A program made the position numbers and the translations under genes. Below are positions 33,760 through 43,355 of a stretch of 64,000 bases of DNA, piece by piece (the stretch's first letter is position 1; every line of letters starts with the position of its first letter). This DNA comes from Pollutiaquabacter aromativorans. GTDB lineage: Bacteria; Bacteroidota; Bacteroidia; AKYH767-A; 2013-40CM-41-45. Below the pieces are notes generated by a model. The model saw nothing but the letters and a program-made list of their open reading frames with translations, did not search any database and had not been told where the DNA came from. The stretch is taken from the NCBI GenBank assembly GCA_049177215.1, contig CP185379.1, positions 1,364,001-1,428,000 on the forward strand, written 5' to 3'.

Positions 33760-36336
33760 ATGGAAGCCAAATTCTCACCGCGTGTCAAAGATGTAATCAC
33801 CTTCAGTCGCGAGGAAGCCCTTCGCCTTGGACACGATTACATTGGTACCGAACACCTCCTGCTGGGCCTCATCCGCGAGGGTGAAGGCATGGCCATCAAA
33901 ATCCTGAAATCCCTCGGCATCAACCTGCAGGAATTGCGGAAATCCGTTGAAAGCACTGTTCGCGGCAGCACGGCCTCGATCAACAACCTCAGCAATATTC
34001 CCCTGACCAAGCAGGCTGAGAAGGCACTCAAGATCACCTATCTCGAGGCCAAAGTTTTCCGCAGTGATGTCATCGGAACAGAGCACCTGCTCCTGGCCAT
34101 CCTGAAGGACGACGATAACATCGCAACCCAGATCCTCAATCAATACGGTATCAGTTATGATATCGTGAAAGAGGAATTGGAGATCATCAAATCCAACTTC
34201 AAGTCGGAGACTCCCCAGAGCTCATCGGAAGATGACCCCTACTCCAAAGACGATGAAGGTGGCGGTGGCAGCGGTTCGGGCATGGGTGGTAAGAAACCCT
34301 CCGACAGCAAATCCAAAACACCGGTTCTTGACAACTTCGGTCGTGACCTCACCAAAGCTGCCGAAGAAGGTCGCCTCGACCCGATCGTCGGCCGGGAAAA
34401 GGAAATCGAACGCGTCTCGCAGATCCTCTCCCGTCGTAAGAAGAACAACCCGATCCTGATCGGCGAACCTGGCGTAGGTAAATCCGCCATCGCTGAAGGA
34501 CTCGCGCTCCGCATCGTCCAACGGAAATGTTCACGCGTCCTCTTCAACAAGCGGATCGTGACGCTCGACCTGGCTTCGCTCGTTGCCGGTACCAAGTACC
34601 GTGGCCAGTTCGAAGAACGCATGAAAGCGGTGATGAACGAACTGGAAAAATCTCCGGATGTGATCCTGTTCATCGACGAGATCCACACGATCATCGGTGC
34701 CGGTGGCGCCTCCGGTTCACTCGATGCTTCCAACATGTTCAAGCCGGCGCTTGCCCGGGGTGAGATCCAGTGCATCGGTGCTACTACCCTCGATGAATAC
34801 CGCCAGTATATTGAAAAAGACGGTGCGCTTGACCGTCGCTTCCAGCGTGTCCTGGTTGAGCCGGCTTCTGCCGACGAAACCCTGGAGATCCTGAACAACA
34901 TCAAGGAGCGCTATGAGGAGCACCACAACGTGAACTTCACGCCGGAAGCCCTCAAGGCCTGCGTAACGCTGACTAACCGCTACATCACCGATCGTTTCCT
35001 GCCGGACAAGGCCATCGACGCGCTCGACGAAGCGGGATCACGCGTACACATCACGAACATCCACGTCCCCAAGAACATTCTCGAACTCGAAGGCAAGATC
35101 GCCGATATCAAGAACGAGAAGAACCGTGTCGTCCGCAGCCAGAAATACGAAGAAGCAGCCAAACTCCGGGATACCGAGAAGCAGTTGCTGGAACAACTGG
35201 AGGTGGCCAAACGTCAATGGGAAGAAGAAACAAAGAGTCACCGCTACACCGTTTCCGAACAGGATGTCGCTGAAGTAGTGGCCATGATGACCGGCATTCC
35301 GGTCACCCGTGTGGCCCAGACCGAGTCGAACCGCCTCATTAAGATGGGCGAACTGCTCAAAGGCAGTGTGATCGGCCAGGATGAAGCGATCGCCAAGATC
35401 GTGAAGGCCATCCAGCGAAACCGCGCCGGATTGAAAGACCCGAACAAACCGATTGGAACGTTCGTCTTCCTCGGCCCCACCGGAGTTGGTAAGACCCAAT
35501 TGGCCAAAGTCATCGCGAAATACCTGTTTGACTCGGAAGACGCGTTGATCCGCATCGACATGAGCGAATACATGGAAAAGTTCGCGGTATCCCGCCTGAT
35601 CGGTGCGCCTCCCGGATACGTCGGTTATGAAGAAGGCGGTCAGTTGACCGAAAAGGTCCGCCGTAAGCCTTATTCGGTTGTACTCCTCGATGAGATTGAA
35701 AAGGCCCATCCGGATATCTTTAACCTGCTCCTGCAGGTATTGGATGAAGGTATGTTGACCGACAGCCTCGGTCGCAAGGTCGACTTCAAGAATACCATCA
35801 TGATCATGACCTCCAACATCGGCTCCCGCCAGTTGAAGGATTTCGGTCAGGGTGTTGGATTCCAGACGACCTCGAAATCCAGTCAGGCCGACGAACACGC
35901 TCGCGGCGTAGTCGAAAATGCGCTGAAAAAGGCTTTCGCTCCCGAATTCCTCAACCGTATCGACGATGTGGTCATGTTCAACTCCTTGTCCAAGGAGGAT
36001 ATCCACAAGATCATTGATGTCGAACTCGTCCACCTCTACAAACGTGTACAGGAACTCGGCTTCAAGATCGTTTTGTCAGGCGATGCCAAAGACTACATCG
36101 CCGACAAAGGCTTCGACCAAAACTATGGTGCCCGCCCATTGAAGCGCGCCATCCAGAAATACCTGGAAGATCCGCTGGCCGAAGAGATCATCAAGTCAGA
36201 AATCAGTGAAGGTGATACGATCGATGTCACCTTTGACAAGGAGAAGAGCGAATTGAAGATCGCGGTTGTGAAAGCTTCCACGCCTCCTCCTCCGGCTAAA
36301 TCCGGCCCCGGTCGCAAGAAGAAGGACTCGGAATAA
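33760..36336 (+). CDS. clpC: ATP-dependent Clp protease ATP-binding subunit ClpC
   Basis: 858 residues. Two Clp N-repeats (about 1-145) are followed by a disordered Gly/Ser/Lys linker, NBD1 with GEPGVGKSAIAEG near 235, a short middle region with a UVR motif (about 440-480) and NBD2 with GPTGVGKTQLAK near 572 and LLDEIEKAHPDI. The short middle region and UVR motif mark ClpC rather than ClpB. The protein unfolds substrates for ClpP. The start is the ATG of MEAKFSPRVKDVI; the frame is open for 60 bases more upstream but the family begins here. The C-terminal tail is rich in Pro and Lys. Confidence 0.96.
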   Translation: MEAKFSPRVKDVITFSREEALRLGHDYIGTEHLLLGLIREGEGMAIKILKSLGINLQELRKSVESTVRGSTASINNLSNIPLTKQAEKALKITYLEAKVFRSDVIGTEHLLLAILKDDDNIATQILNQYGISYDIVKEELEIIKSNFKSETPQSSSEDDPYSKDDEGGGGSGSGMGGKKPSDSKSKTPVLDNFGRDLTKAAEEGRLDPIVGREKEIERVSQILSRRKKNNPILIGEPGVGKSAIAEGLALRIVQRKCSRVLFNKRIVTLDLASLVAGTKYRGQFEERMKAVMNELEKSPDVILFIDEIHTIIGAGGASGSLDASNMFKPALARGEIQCIGATTLDEYRQYIEKDGALDRRFQRVLVEPASADETLEILNNIKERYEEHHNVNFTPEALKACVTLTNRYITDRFLPDKAIDALDEAGSRVHITNIHVPKNILELEGKIADIKNEKNRVVRSQKYEEAAKLRDTEKQLLEQLEVAKRQWEEETKSHRYTVSEQDVAEVVAMMTGIPVTRVAQTESNRLIKMGELLKGSVIGQDEAIAKIVKAIQRNRAGLKDPNKPIGTFVFLGPTGVGKTQLAKVIAKYLFDSEDALIRIDMSEYMEKFAVSRLIGAPPGYVGYEEGGQLTEKVRRKPYSVVLLDEIEKAHPDIFNLLLQVLDEGMLTDSLGRKVDFKNTIMIMTSNIGSRQLKDFGQGVGFQTTSKSSQADEHARGVVENALKKAFAPEFLNRIDDVVMFNSLSKEDIHKIIDVELVHLYKRVQELGFKIVLSGDAKDYIADKGFDQNYGARPLKRAIQKYLEDPLAEEIIKSEISEGDTIDVTFDKEKSELKIAVVKASTPPPPAKSGPGRKKKDSE

Positions 36337-36351
36337 CCGAACCGATTAAAT

Positions 36352-36381
36352 AAAAAAGGCTGCCCGAAGGCAGCCTTTTTT
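36352..36381. terminator. Bidirectional rho-independent terminator between clpC and fabI
   Basis: Stem GGCTGCC / GGCAGCC with loop CGAA, flanked by six A and six T, so it works for both convergent genes. Confidence 0.92.
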
Positions 36382-36407
36382 AATTAGATCAACAACAGAA
36401 TCGCTGT

Positions 36408-37217
36408 TTATTTCCCAAAGCGGTCCATGATCGACTGACTGATTCCGGTGGTCGAATATCCACCGTCGTGGTAGAGATTCTGCATCGTTACCATCCGGGT
36501 CAGGTCACTGAACAGCGCTACGCAATACTCCGCACAGGCATCCGCACTGGCGTTACCCAGCGGACTGAGTTCGTCCGCGAAATTGTAGAAATCGTCAAAG
36601 CCCTTGATGCCGGTACCAGCCGTCGTCTTCGTTGGCGACTGGGAAACCGTGTTGACGCGGACCTTCTTTGCTTTTCCGTAGTGGTATCCGAAACTGCGGG
36701 CGATACTTTCCAGCAGTGCTTTGATATCGGCCATATCGGTATAGAACGGAAACGTACGCTGTGCCGCAATGTAGGTCAGCGCCACGACGCTACCCCATTC
36801 ATTCATGGCGTCCAGCTTCATGGCTGCCTGCAACATCTTGTGTAACGACAAAGCGGACACATCGGCGCCTTTCAGGTAGTAGTCGTAATTGCTCTCGGTA
36901 TAGGGAATGTTCTTACGGATGTTGACCGACATACCGATCGAATGGAGTACAAAATCGATCTTCCCGCCCATTTTGTCCATGGCCCCCTGAAAGAGGTTGT
37001 TCAGATCTTCCATCGAAGTCGCGTCAGCCGGAATAATCTCCGCTCCGGTCTCTTCGGCCAGCTTCTTGATCTCACCCATCCGCATGGCGATCGGAGCATT
37101 GGTGAGAATGATTTGCGCGCCTTCCTGGTGACAACGTTGTGCCACTTTCCAGGCGATCGAATTGGAATCCAATGCGCCGGAAATGATTCCGCGCTTTCCT
37201 TTTAGGAGGTTATACAT
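36408..37217 (-). CDS. fabI: Enoyl-[acyl-carrier-protein] reductase (NADH) FabI
   Basis: 269 residues of the short-chain dehydrogenase fold. It reduces the enoyl-ACP double bond in the last step of fatty acid elongation. The active site Tyr149 (LTYIAAQR), Tyr159 and Lys166 match the FabI Tyr-x6-Lys spacing. The nucleotide loop is GALDSNSIAW instead of the proteobacterial GVASxxSIA. A possible own -7 box (TATTCTTG, 37243-37250) sits in the 39-base gap after recN, so it may be transcribed with and without recN. Confidence 0.93.
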   Translation of the reverse strand: MYNLLKGKRGIISGALDSNSIAWKVAQRCHQEGAQIILTNAPIAMRMGEIKKLAEETGAEIIPADATSMEDLNNLFQGAMDKMGGKIDFVLHSIGMSVNIRKNIPYTESNYDYYLKGADVSALSLHKMLQAAMKLDAMNEWGSVVALTYIAAQRTFPFYTDMADIKALLESIARSFGYHYGKAKKVRVNTVSQSPTKTTAGTGIKGFDDFYNFADELSPLGNASADACAEYCVALFSDLTRMVTMQNLYHDGGYSTTGISQSIMDRFGK

Positions 37218-37256
37218 ACCGTTGGCTTGACTTATTCGTTCGCAAGAATACGAAAT

Positions 37257-38921
37257 CTATTGGTTCAGGAGTTCGCGGGCGTTGGCCAGAGCATTGGCAC
37301 CTGGTTTCTCACCGCTTAACATCCGGGCGATCTCCACTACCCGGTCGTCCCCATCCAGTCTTCTGACACGGGTGTTGGTCTTCTTGCCGCTAACTTCCTT
37401 GTGCACATACCAATGGGCATCACCTCGGCTGGCGATCTGGGGAAGGTGCGTAATGCAGATAAGCTGGTGTTTACGCGAGAGGTTCCGCATCACATGCCCG
37501 ATCCTGTATGCGGTTTCGCCGGATACACCCGTATCGATCTCATCAAAGATCATGGTGGGGAGTTCCATCTCGCCGGCAACTGCCGACTTCAGACACAACA
37601 TGAGCCGGCTCAATTCACCACCGGACGCCACTTTGTTGAGGTCTGCAAACGCCCCGCCCTTGTTGGCGCTGAAGGTGAATCGAATCTGGTCGATCCCGTA
37701 AGGACCCGGTTCGACCAAACGTTCCCCCGCATCGATTTTCAATTTGGCATGCGGCATCGAAACATCCGACAACAGGCTGGAGATCTTTTTCTCGATGGTA
37801 GGAATGGCTGACCTGCGCTTTTCTGAAATTGCTTCAGCCTGTCGCATCAGAATATCTTGTTGCTGTTTCGTCGACACCCTTAGCGCAGCGATGCGCTCTT
37901 CCATACTCCCGATCGAATCAAGCTTCAAACGCAGCTCATCTTGCAACGAAATCAGTTCGTCTTCCGTCTGCTTCCTGTGTTTGTGTTGAAGCTTGTACAG
38001 GATGTCGAGCCGTTCCTGTATCTGTTCCAGCCGAGCCGGATCGGACTGGAAATGAGCCGACAAACTTCCGGCTTCCGAGGCAATATCTTTTAGTTCGATC
38101 AGACTCGATTTGATTCGTTGCGCGAGCTCCTGTATGCGGACATCGTATTTGGAAACTGAGTTCAGCCCCTGGATCAGGTTGTTCAACGGTCCAATTAAAG
38201 CGTCTTCACCGGATTCCAGTGTCGTGGCGGCCGCGTTCAGGGTCTGACTGATCTCGCCGGCATGGGTCAGGGCACGCAGTTCCGCTTCAAGCGCCGGCTG
38301 TTCTCCCGCTTTCAACGCGGCTTCTTCCAACTCCCTAAACTGAAATCCGAGAAAATCCTTTTCGGACAACGCCCGCTCCTCGTCCTCGATCAGGCGAGAA
38401 AGTTCTTCGGTTGCAAGTTTCCATGCCTTATATCCTTCCCGATAGGACTGTATTTCCGTTTGCATCCCCGAAAAAGCATCTACTACGGAGCGTTGAAAAT
38501 CACGCTTGTTCAGCAACAAGGTCTCGTGTTGTGAGTGCACATCGACCAACAATTCTCCTAATTCCCTTAATTGTTGCAGGTTGACGGGTGTGTCGTTGAC
38601 AAAGGCTCTGGACTTCCCTTCGGCCGAAATCTCCCGACGAATGATCACACTCGATCCGTCATCCAGTTCATGTTCGGATAAGAACTGCCGCACCAGGCCG
38701 CCTTTCCGGGGTAGCCGGAACTCACCTTCGACAATACACTTTTGGGACTTGTCGGACAATGCGGTGTTATCGGCCCGCTGACCCAGTATCAGTGACAATG
38801 CCCCCAGGAGGATCGACTTACCTGCTCCGGTTTCACCCGTGATCGTATTCATCCCCTCTTCCAACTGCAATTCCAGTTCATCGATAAGCGCGTAGTTGCG
38901 GATATTCAGGCGGTGTAACAT
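37257..38921 (-). CDS. recN: DNA repair protein RecN
   Basis: 554 residues, full length. An SMC-like ATPase that tethers broken DNA ends during recombination repair. The P-loop GETGAGKS is at 29-36, a long coiled-coil hinge region covers about 160-360, and the C-terminal ABC half has the signature VASGGELSRLMLCLK followed by MIFDEIDTGVSGE. The start ATG is the first in frame. It is followed by fabI on the same strand. Confidence 0.97.
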   Translation of the reverse strand: MLHRLNIRNYALIDELELQLEEGMNTITGETGAGKSILLGALSLILGQRADNTALSDKSQKCIVEGEFRLPRKGGLVRQFLSEHELDDGSSVIIRREISAEGKSRAFVNDTPVNLQQLRELGELLVDVHSQHETLLLNKRDFQRSVVDAFSGMQTEIQSYREGYKAWKLATEELSRLIEDEERALSEKDFLGFQFRELEEAALKAGEQPALEAELRALTHAGEISQTLNAAATTLESGEDALIGPLNNLIQGLNSVSKYDVRIQELAQRIKSSLIELKDIASEAGSLSAHFQSDPARLEQIQERLDILYKLQHKHRKQTEDELISLQDELRLKLDSIGSMEERIAALRVSTKQQQDILMRQAEAISEKRRSAIPTIEKKISSLLSDVSMPHAKLKIDAGERLVEPGPYGIDQIRFTFSANKGGAFADLNKVASGGELSRLMLCLKSAVAGEMELPTMIFDEIDTGVSGETAYRIGHVMRNLSRKHQLICITHLPQIASRGDAHWYVHKEVSGKKTNTRVRRLDGDDRVVEIARMLSGEKPGANALANARELLNQ

Positions 38922-38990
38922 GGCAGGGTGAAATTACAAAAGGCGATGCGGTTATCGATCCGCAAATAGTAGAATTTCAATCAACAACAT

Positions 38991-39017
38991 AAAAAAAGCC
39001 GGCTCTTGGCCGGCTTT
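38991..39017 (-). terminator. Rho-independent terminator of the DUF4412 gene
   Basis: Stem AAAGCCGGC / GCCGGCTTT with a five-base loop, followed on the minus strand by seven T. Confidence 0.9.
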
Positions 39018-39038
39018 GTGTATCGGATCCCCTTGGAA

Positions 39039-39710
39039 TCACTTAACGCCTTTCATGTTTTCTTTCATTTCTTTCCAGGTGGTACGCTGGTAACCGTCCG
39101 GAATCATGAATTGGCTGTCGTCCACCTGAAGTTCTTCAATGCTGCGTGCGCTCATTTTCATGGACATTCCGTTCTGGATGGTCTCGAACTCGAGCATGAA
39201 TCCGTCGATACCATCTACCGTGGAGGCAAATGAGTTATTGGCCAGCAGATCCTGGGTGTACCAGACATCATACGAGACCTTGCCGTCTTTTCCTTCCTGC
39301 GTCACGGTAGCCTTATTGCAGGTATGGCCGGCGATAACCTTGGTGTCGCTGGATTGCTTGACAACCGGCTTGGGCATGGAACTGCGCTCATTCTCCATAT
39401 CAGCCTTGTTCATGGCGATGGCCATTTTGTTTCCCATCATATCCATCAGCATGGTTCCTTCGCCGAGTTTATGGTCGGATATGACCACGTTGGTACCCAT
39501 CGGCATGGAAACTTCCACACGCGACATCTGGCCTTTGAAGTACATGATGGATTGGGTGGGCAGCATGGCCAGTGTCTGCTGATCCATTTTGCTGTTCGGG
39601 TACGAAATGTCAAAAACGACTTTGCCCTGCATGATCTTGTTCTCCCACTGGGCGAAAACGGAGGTGCAGGCGACCAGGGAAACGAACAGGAAAGAGAGGA
39701 GTTTTTTCAT
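39039..39710 (-). CDS. Secreted DUF4412 domain protein
   Basis: 223 residues. A signal peptide ends near residue 21 (SVFAQ). The rest is an antiparallel beta-rich domain of the DUF4412 type with many methionines (KMAIAMNKADM, MLMDMMGNKM) and a VIAGHTCNKATV block near 130. Its shape recalls LolA-like lipid-binding folds, but the function is unknown. The ATG at 39710 is chosen over an earlier in-frame start because the signal peptide begins there. It is monocistronic, with its own -7 box and terminator. Confidence 0.82.
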   Translation of the reverse strand: MKKLLSFLFVSLVACTSVFAQWENKIMQGKVVFDISYPNSKMDQQTLAMLPTQSIMYFKGQMSRVEVSMPMGTNVVISDHKLGEGTMLMDMMGNKMAIAMNKADMENERSSMPKPVVKQSSDTKVIAGHTCNKATVTQEGKDGKVSYDVWYTQDLLANNSFASTVDGIDGFMLEFETIQNGMSMKMSARSIEELQVDDSQFMIPDGYQRTTWKEMKENMKGVK

Positions 39711-39741
39711 CGTGATGGATGTTTGGCGTTGAGGTTTACTA

Positions 39742-39749
39742 CAAATATA
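39742..39749 (-). promoter_or_regulatory. Putative -7 box TATATTTG for the DUF4412 gene
   Basis: Perfect TAnnTTTG on the minus strand, 31 bases before the ATG. A TTTC lies 17 nt upstream in place of the -33 TTTG. Confidence 0.55.
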
Positions 39750-39971
39750 AGCCTTCTTTCGGCAATGAAAACGGGTGCACCCCATGGCTTTTTGGTGGAC
39801 GTCCAACAATCGGTTGTGAATGGTTCGTTCCTATATCTTACACTCCTTCAATACCGTAGGCCATGATACCGTTCAATTTCCGGTAAAACACTGTTCATAT
39901 CTTTTAACTACCTCGATCCCCTTATCCGGGCGTCAATTCTACTTTTAAAAACTATAAAAATCGCAGAATTC

Positions 39972-42527
39972 ATGGCGAATCGGCTGAAAAGCGAAGTGGC
40001 TGAGGAAACGACGGAACCGAAAGAAAGCCGCGAAAAAGAGAAGCGTACCCGCAAACCCAAGAGCTCCTCCAAGAGCCGTTGGGAAAGCGTGCGCAATTTC
40101 TTCCTGGATGAACGGACCCACAAGGTCTTCGGATTACTCATGCTGGCCGGAGCGTTTTTTACGCTGCTGGCATTCATCAGCAACCTGGTGACCTGGAAGG
40201 AAGACCAGGCAATAGCGGGGATCGATTCGGTCTGGCAATTACTGACCAGACAAGACATCCAGGCAGAGAACTGGATGGGGAAACTGGGTGCGATCACTGC
40301 CCTGCAATTCCAGAACGCCTGGTTTGGCATTTGTGCGTTCCTGCTCCCCTTCTACCTTACGCTATTCGGCGTTAAAATCCTGTGGGATGTCAACCTGTTG
40401 CCCATCGGCAAATCCATCCGGTTTGGATTCTTTGGACTCGTCTGGACCTCGACTTTTTTAGGGTACATCTTCCATAAATCGCCCGATCTCCTCTTTTTAG
40501 CTGGTGGATATGGCTACCAGATGAGCCATGCGCTAAACAACCTGTTCGGCTTTATCGGAACCGGTGCACTCTTGGTCTTCTCGATGGTCGGCTTCGGTGT
40601 TGTCGCGTTCAACCTACCCTTCAAACGCCTTCGTCAGGAACAGGAAGAGCTCGAGCCTGTAACCGCCGATAATGCTGCGGATATCCTGACAGAAAACGTT
40701 GCCCTGAAAAACGCACTCCGTCAGGAGGACGCGCCACGGACCGTAGAACTTGAGTTGGGATCAGAGGATGAAGAGGAGGATGCTGAAGAAGAAGAGGAAG
40801 AAGAAGGTGAATTCATCGACCTTGATGAGCAGGAAGAAGAAGCTGAAGAAGAAGTGGTCGAGGAAGATTCACTGGAGTTATCGCTTGAACCCGTTCTCGC
40901 AGGAACCCAGGTGACTCCTCCGATCGAAGGAGAAGTCCCCCTCGAAGTTGCTGCGCCACCCATCGAGGAAACAATACTCGAGACCGAAGGTGAATTGCCG
41001 CATGCGCAGGGTGACTATGACCCTACCCTGGACCTTTCTTCCTATCAGTACCCTACCCTTGAACTGCTGGAAAATTACGGCGACAAGAAAATCGAGGTCA
41101 ATAAGGATGAACTCGAAGCGAACAAGAACCGCATCGTCGAAACACTGAGTCATTACAATATCTCGATCGAAAAGATCAAGGCGACGATCGGTCCAACGGT
41201 CACGCTTTTCGAGATTGTCCCGCAGGCGGGTATCCGTATTTCCAAGATCAAGAACCTGGAAGATGATATCGCGTTGAGCCTTTCGGCACTGGGTATCCGG
41301 ATCATCGCCCCCATTCCGGGCAAGGGTACCATCGGTATTGAAGTACCCAACCAAAAGGCCGAAGTGGTGCCCATGAAATCGGTCTTGGCAAGCGAGAAAT
41401 TCGCGAACTCCGAAATGGAGCTTCCGGTTGCTCTCGGAAAAAACATCTCCAATGAAGTATTCGTGGCTGACCTGACCAAAATGCCGCACTTGCTGATGGC
41501 AGGTGCAACGGGTCAGGGTAAGTCGGTTGGATTGAACGCGATCCTCGTATCCATTCTCTATAAGAAACACCCTGCTCAGGTGAAGTTCGTACTGGTCGAT
41601 CCCAAGAAGGTCGAACTGACGCTCTTCAAAACGATCGAGCGGCATTTTCTCGCCAAACTTCCCAACGAGGAAGAAGCGATCATCACCGATACCAAAAAGG
41701 TCATCAATACACTCAATTCCTTGTGTATTGAAATGGACCAGCGTTATGAATTGCTCAAGGATGCGCAGGTACGGACCATCAAAGAATACAACGCCAAATT
41801 CATCGGGCGTAAGCTGAACCCGAATAACGGACACAAGTTCCTCCCTTACATCGTGCTCGTGATCGACGAATTCGCCGACCTGATCATGACTGCCGGCAAG
41901 GAAGTCGAAACACCGATCGCCCGCCTCGCACAGCTTGCTCGTGCGGTAGGAATCCACCTGATCATCGCAACGCAGCGCCCTTCCGTCAACATCATCACGG
42001 GTACCATCAAGGCGAACTTCCCGGCACGTATCGCATTCCGCGTAACGTCCAAAATCGATTCGAGGACCATCCTCGACAGCGGTGGGGCCGAACAGCTCAT
42101 CGGGCGAGGCGATATGCTTTTCTCAACCGGCGCGGATCTCGTGCGGTTGCAGTGTGCCTTTGTCGATACTCCGGAAGTCGAACGGATCACGGACTTCATC
42201 GGCGGACAACGCGGCTACGCGGATGCCCACCTCCTACCGGAATATGTGGATGAAAGCGCCGAGGGATCCAGGGAATTTGACGCGAATGATCGGGATCCGC
42301 TCTTTGAAGAGGCAGCCCATATTATCGTCCAGCATCAGCAGGGTTCTGCTTCTTTATTGCAGCGCCGCCTGAAGCTCGGCTATAACCGCGCCGGCAGGAT
42401 CATCGACCAGTTGGAAGCGGCCAAGATCATCGGCCCGTTCGAAGGCAGTAAAGCCCGGGAAGTACTGGTTAAAGACGCCCTGATCCTGGAGCAGGTCTTA
42501 GGTAACATCAGGGGAAAGGAATCCTGA
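39972..42527 (+). CDS. ftsK: DNA translocase FtsK
   Basis: 851 residues. A basic N-terminus leads into four membrane helices (about 55-215). An acidic linker (about 250-300, nearly all Glu and Asp) comes next, then the alpha domain, the RecA-like motor with GATGQGKSVGLNAI near 511, VLVIDEFADLI, and a C-terminal winged-helix gamma domain (about 785-850) for reading KOPS-type sites. FtsK pumps the chromosome at the division septum and activates XerCD. It is a single gene; no clear promoter consensus was found, only a TACTTTTA at 39940. Confidence 0.96.
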   Translation: MANRLKSEVAEETTEPKESREKEKRTRKPKSSSKSRWESVRNFFLDERTHKVFGLLMLAGAFFTLLAFISNLVTWKEDQAIAGIDSVWQLLTRQDIQAENWMGKLGAITALQFQNAWFGICAFLLPFYLTLFGVKILWDVNLLPIGKSIRFGFFGLVWTSTFLGYIFHKSPDLLFLAGGYGYQMSHALNNLFGFIGTGALLVFSMVGFGVVAFNLPFKRLRQEQEELEPVTADNAADILTENVALKNALRQEDAPRTVELELGSEDEEEDAEEEEEEEGEFIDLDEQEEEAEEEVVEEDSLELSLEPVLAGTQVTPPIEGEVPLEVAAPPIEETILETEGELPHAQGDYDPTLDLSSYQYPTLELLENYGDKKIEVNKDELEANKNRIVETLSHYNISIEKIKATIGPTVTLFEIVPQAGIRISKIKNLEDDIALSLSALGIRIIAPIPGKGTIGIEVPNQKAEVVPMKSVLASEKFANSEMELPVALGKNISNEVFVADLTKMPHLLMAGATGQGKSVGLNAILVSILYKKHPAQVKFVLVDPKKVELTLFKTIERHFLAKLPNEEEAIITDTKKVINTLNSLCIEMDQRYELLKDAQVRTIKEYNAKFIGRKLNPNNGHKFLPYIVLVIDEFADLIMTAGKEVETPIARLAQLARAVGIHLIIATQRPSVNIITGTIKANFPARIAFRVTSKIDSRTILDSGGAEQLIGRGDMLFSTGADLVRLQCAFVDTPEVERITDFIGGQRGYADAHLLPEYVDESAEGSREFDANDRDPLFEEAAHIIVQHQQGSASLLQRRLKLGYNRAGRIIDQLEAAKIIGPFEGSKAREVLVKDALILEQVLGNIRGKES

Positions 42528-42602
42528 TCCCTCCTCGCCCGTTGGCCTGCTTTTTGCAAATCCCAGGAATCGTAAATTCGCACAAAAATCAGCACGAAAT
42601 CC

Positions 42603-43256
42603 ATGAAGCTATCCACTTCACTACTCGCCTCGCTTCTGCTTTTTTTTCCTTTTTTGAGCCTTGCTCAAAATGGCAGCGATGCGAAATCACAGGAGGTCCT
42701 CAAATCGGTTTCCGCGAAGTATAAGTCCTTCAAATCCCTTAAGGCCAGTTTCACCGTGACGATTGAAAGCCCGGGAAAAGCGAAAGAGGTTCAAAAAGGG
42801 ACGTTGTATATCAAAGGAGATAAGTACCGGCTGGAATTCGCGGGACAAGATGTTATCTCGGATGGCAAGACCCGCTGGACCTATGTGAAAGATGCGAATG
42901 AGATCCAGATCGATAATCAACGTAAGGACGAGAACGCCATCACGCCGACCAACATTTTCACCTTGTACGAAAAGGGATGGAATTCCAAGTACATCGGTGA
43001 AGCGAAAGAACCTTCGGGGCCGGCCCACCAGATCGAGTTAGTACCGATCGAACCCAAGAAAAAGAACGTCTTCAAAGTAAAGATCGCCGTTAGCAAGGCT
43101 GACAAGTTTATCGTTTCGGCAAAAGTGTTCGACAAGAATGGTGGATTCCAGACTTTCCAGGTCGACAAACTATCGCCGGATATTTTAACCGATGACACTC
43201 AATTCGTCTATAACGCGACCCGATATCCGGGTGCGGAGGTAGTCGATCTCCGATAA
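42603..43256 (+). CDS. lolA: Outer-membrane lipoprotein carrier protein LolA-like
   Basis: 217 residues. A signal peptide ends near residue 20 (SLAQ). The LolA pattern follows: VSAKYKSFKSLKASFTVTIES near 38, GTLYIKGDKYRLEF near 66, and WTYVKDANEIQID near 98, in a half-barrel that carries lipoproteins across the periplasm to the outer membrane. Bacteroidetes genomes have several LolA-like paralogues, so the exact cargo is not certain. A TAAATTCG -7-like box lies at 42573-42580. It ends at a strong terminator. Confidence 0.88.
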   Translation: MKLSTSLLASLLLFFPFLSLAQNGSDAKSQEVLKSVSAKYKSFKSLKASFTVTIESPGKAKEVQKGTLYIKGDKYRLEFAGQDVISDGKTRWTYVKDANEIQIDNQRKDENAITPTNIFTLYEKGWNSKYIGEAKEPSGPAHQIELVPIEPKKKNVFKVKIAVSKADKFIVSAKVFDKNGGFQTFQVDKLSPDILTDDTQFVYNATRYPGAEVVDLR

Positions 43257-43274
43257 CGGTGTATTTTCTCAATC

Positions 43275-43298
43275 AAAAAGGGGCCTAAGCCCCTTTTT
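43275..43298 (+). terminator. Rho-independent terminator of lolA
   Basis: Stem AAAAAGGGGC / GCCCCTTTTT with loop CTAA; the T-run makes the right arm. Confidence 0.9.
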
Positions 43299-43355
43299 GC
43301 ATTTTCACGATCAGCATCAATTCGGAACAACTACTTTTATGTAAAATAACAAAGC

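Noticed and set aside
40748..40871. Acidic run in ftsK coded by repeated GAA/GAG codons, considered as a microsatellite
   Set aside because: Glu/Asp-rich linkers are normal in FtsK; the codons vary and there is no exact tandem repeat.
40878..41957. Open frame of 359 codons antisense to ftsK
   Set aside because: The plus strand codes for a clear FtsK motor domain; the antisense protein has no recognisable motif.
43332..43339. TACTTTTA before the sorting-domain protein gene, and the same at 39940 before ftsK, as -7 boxes
   Set aside because: Seven of eight matches without a -33 element in AT-rich sequence; too weak to list.
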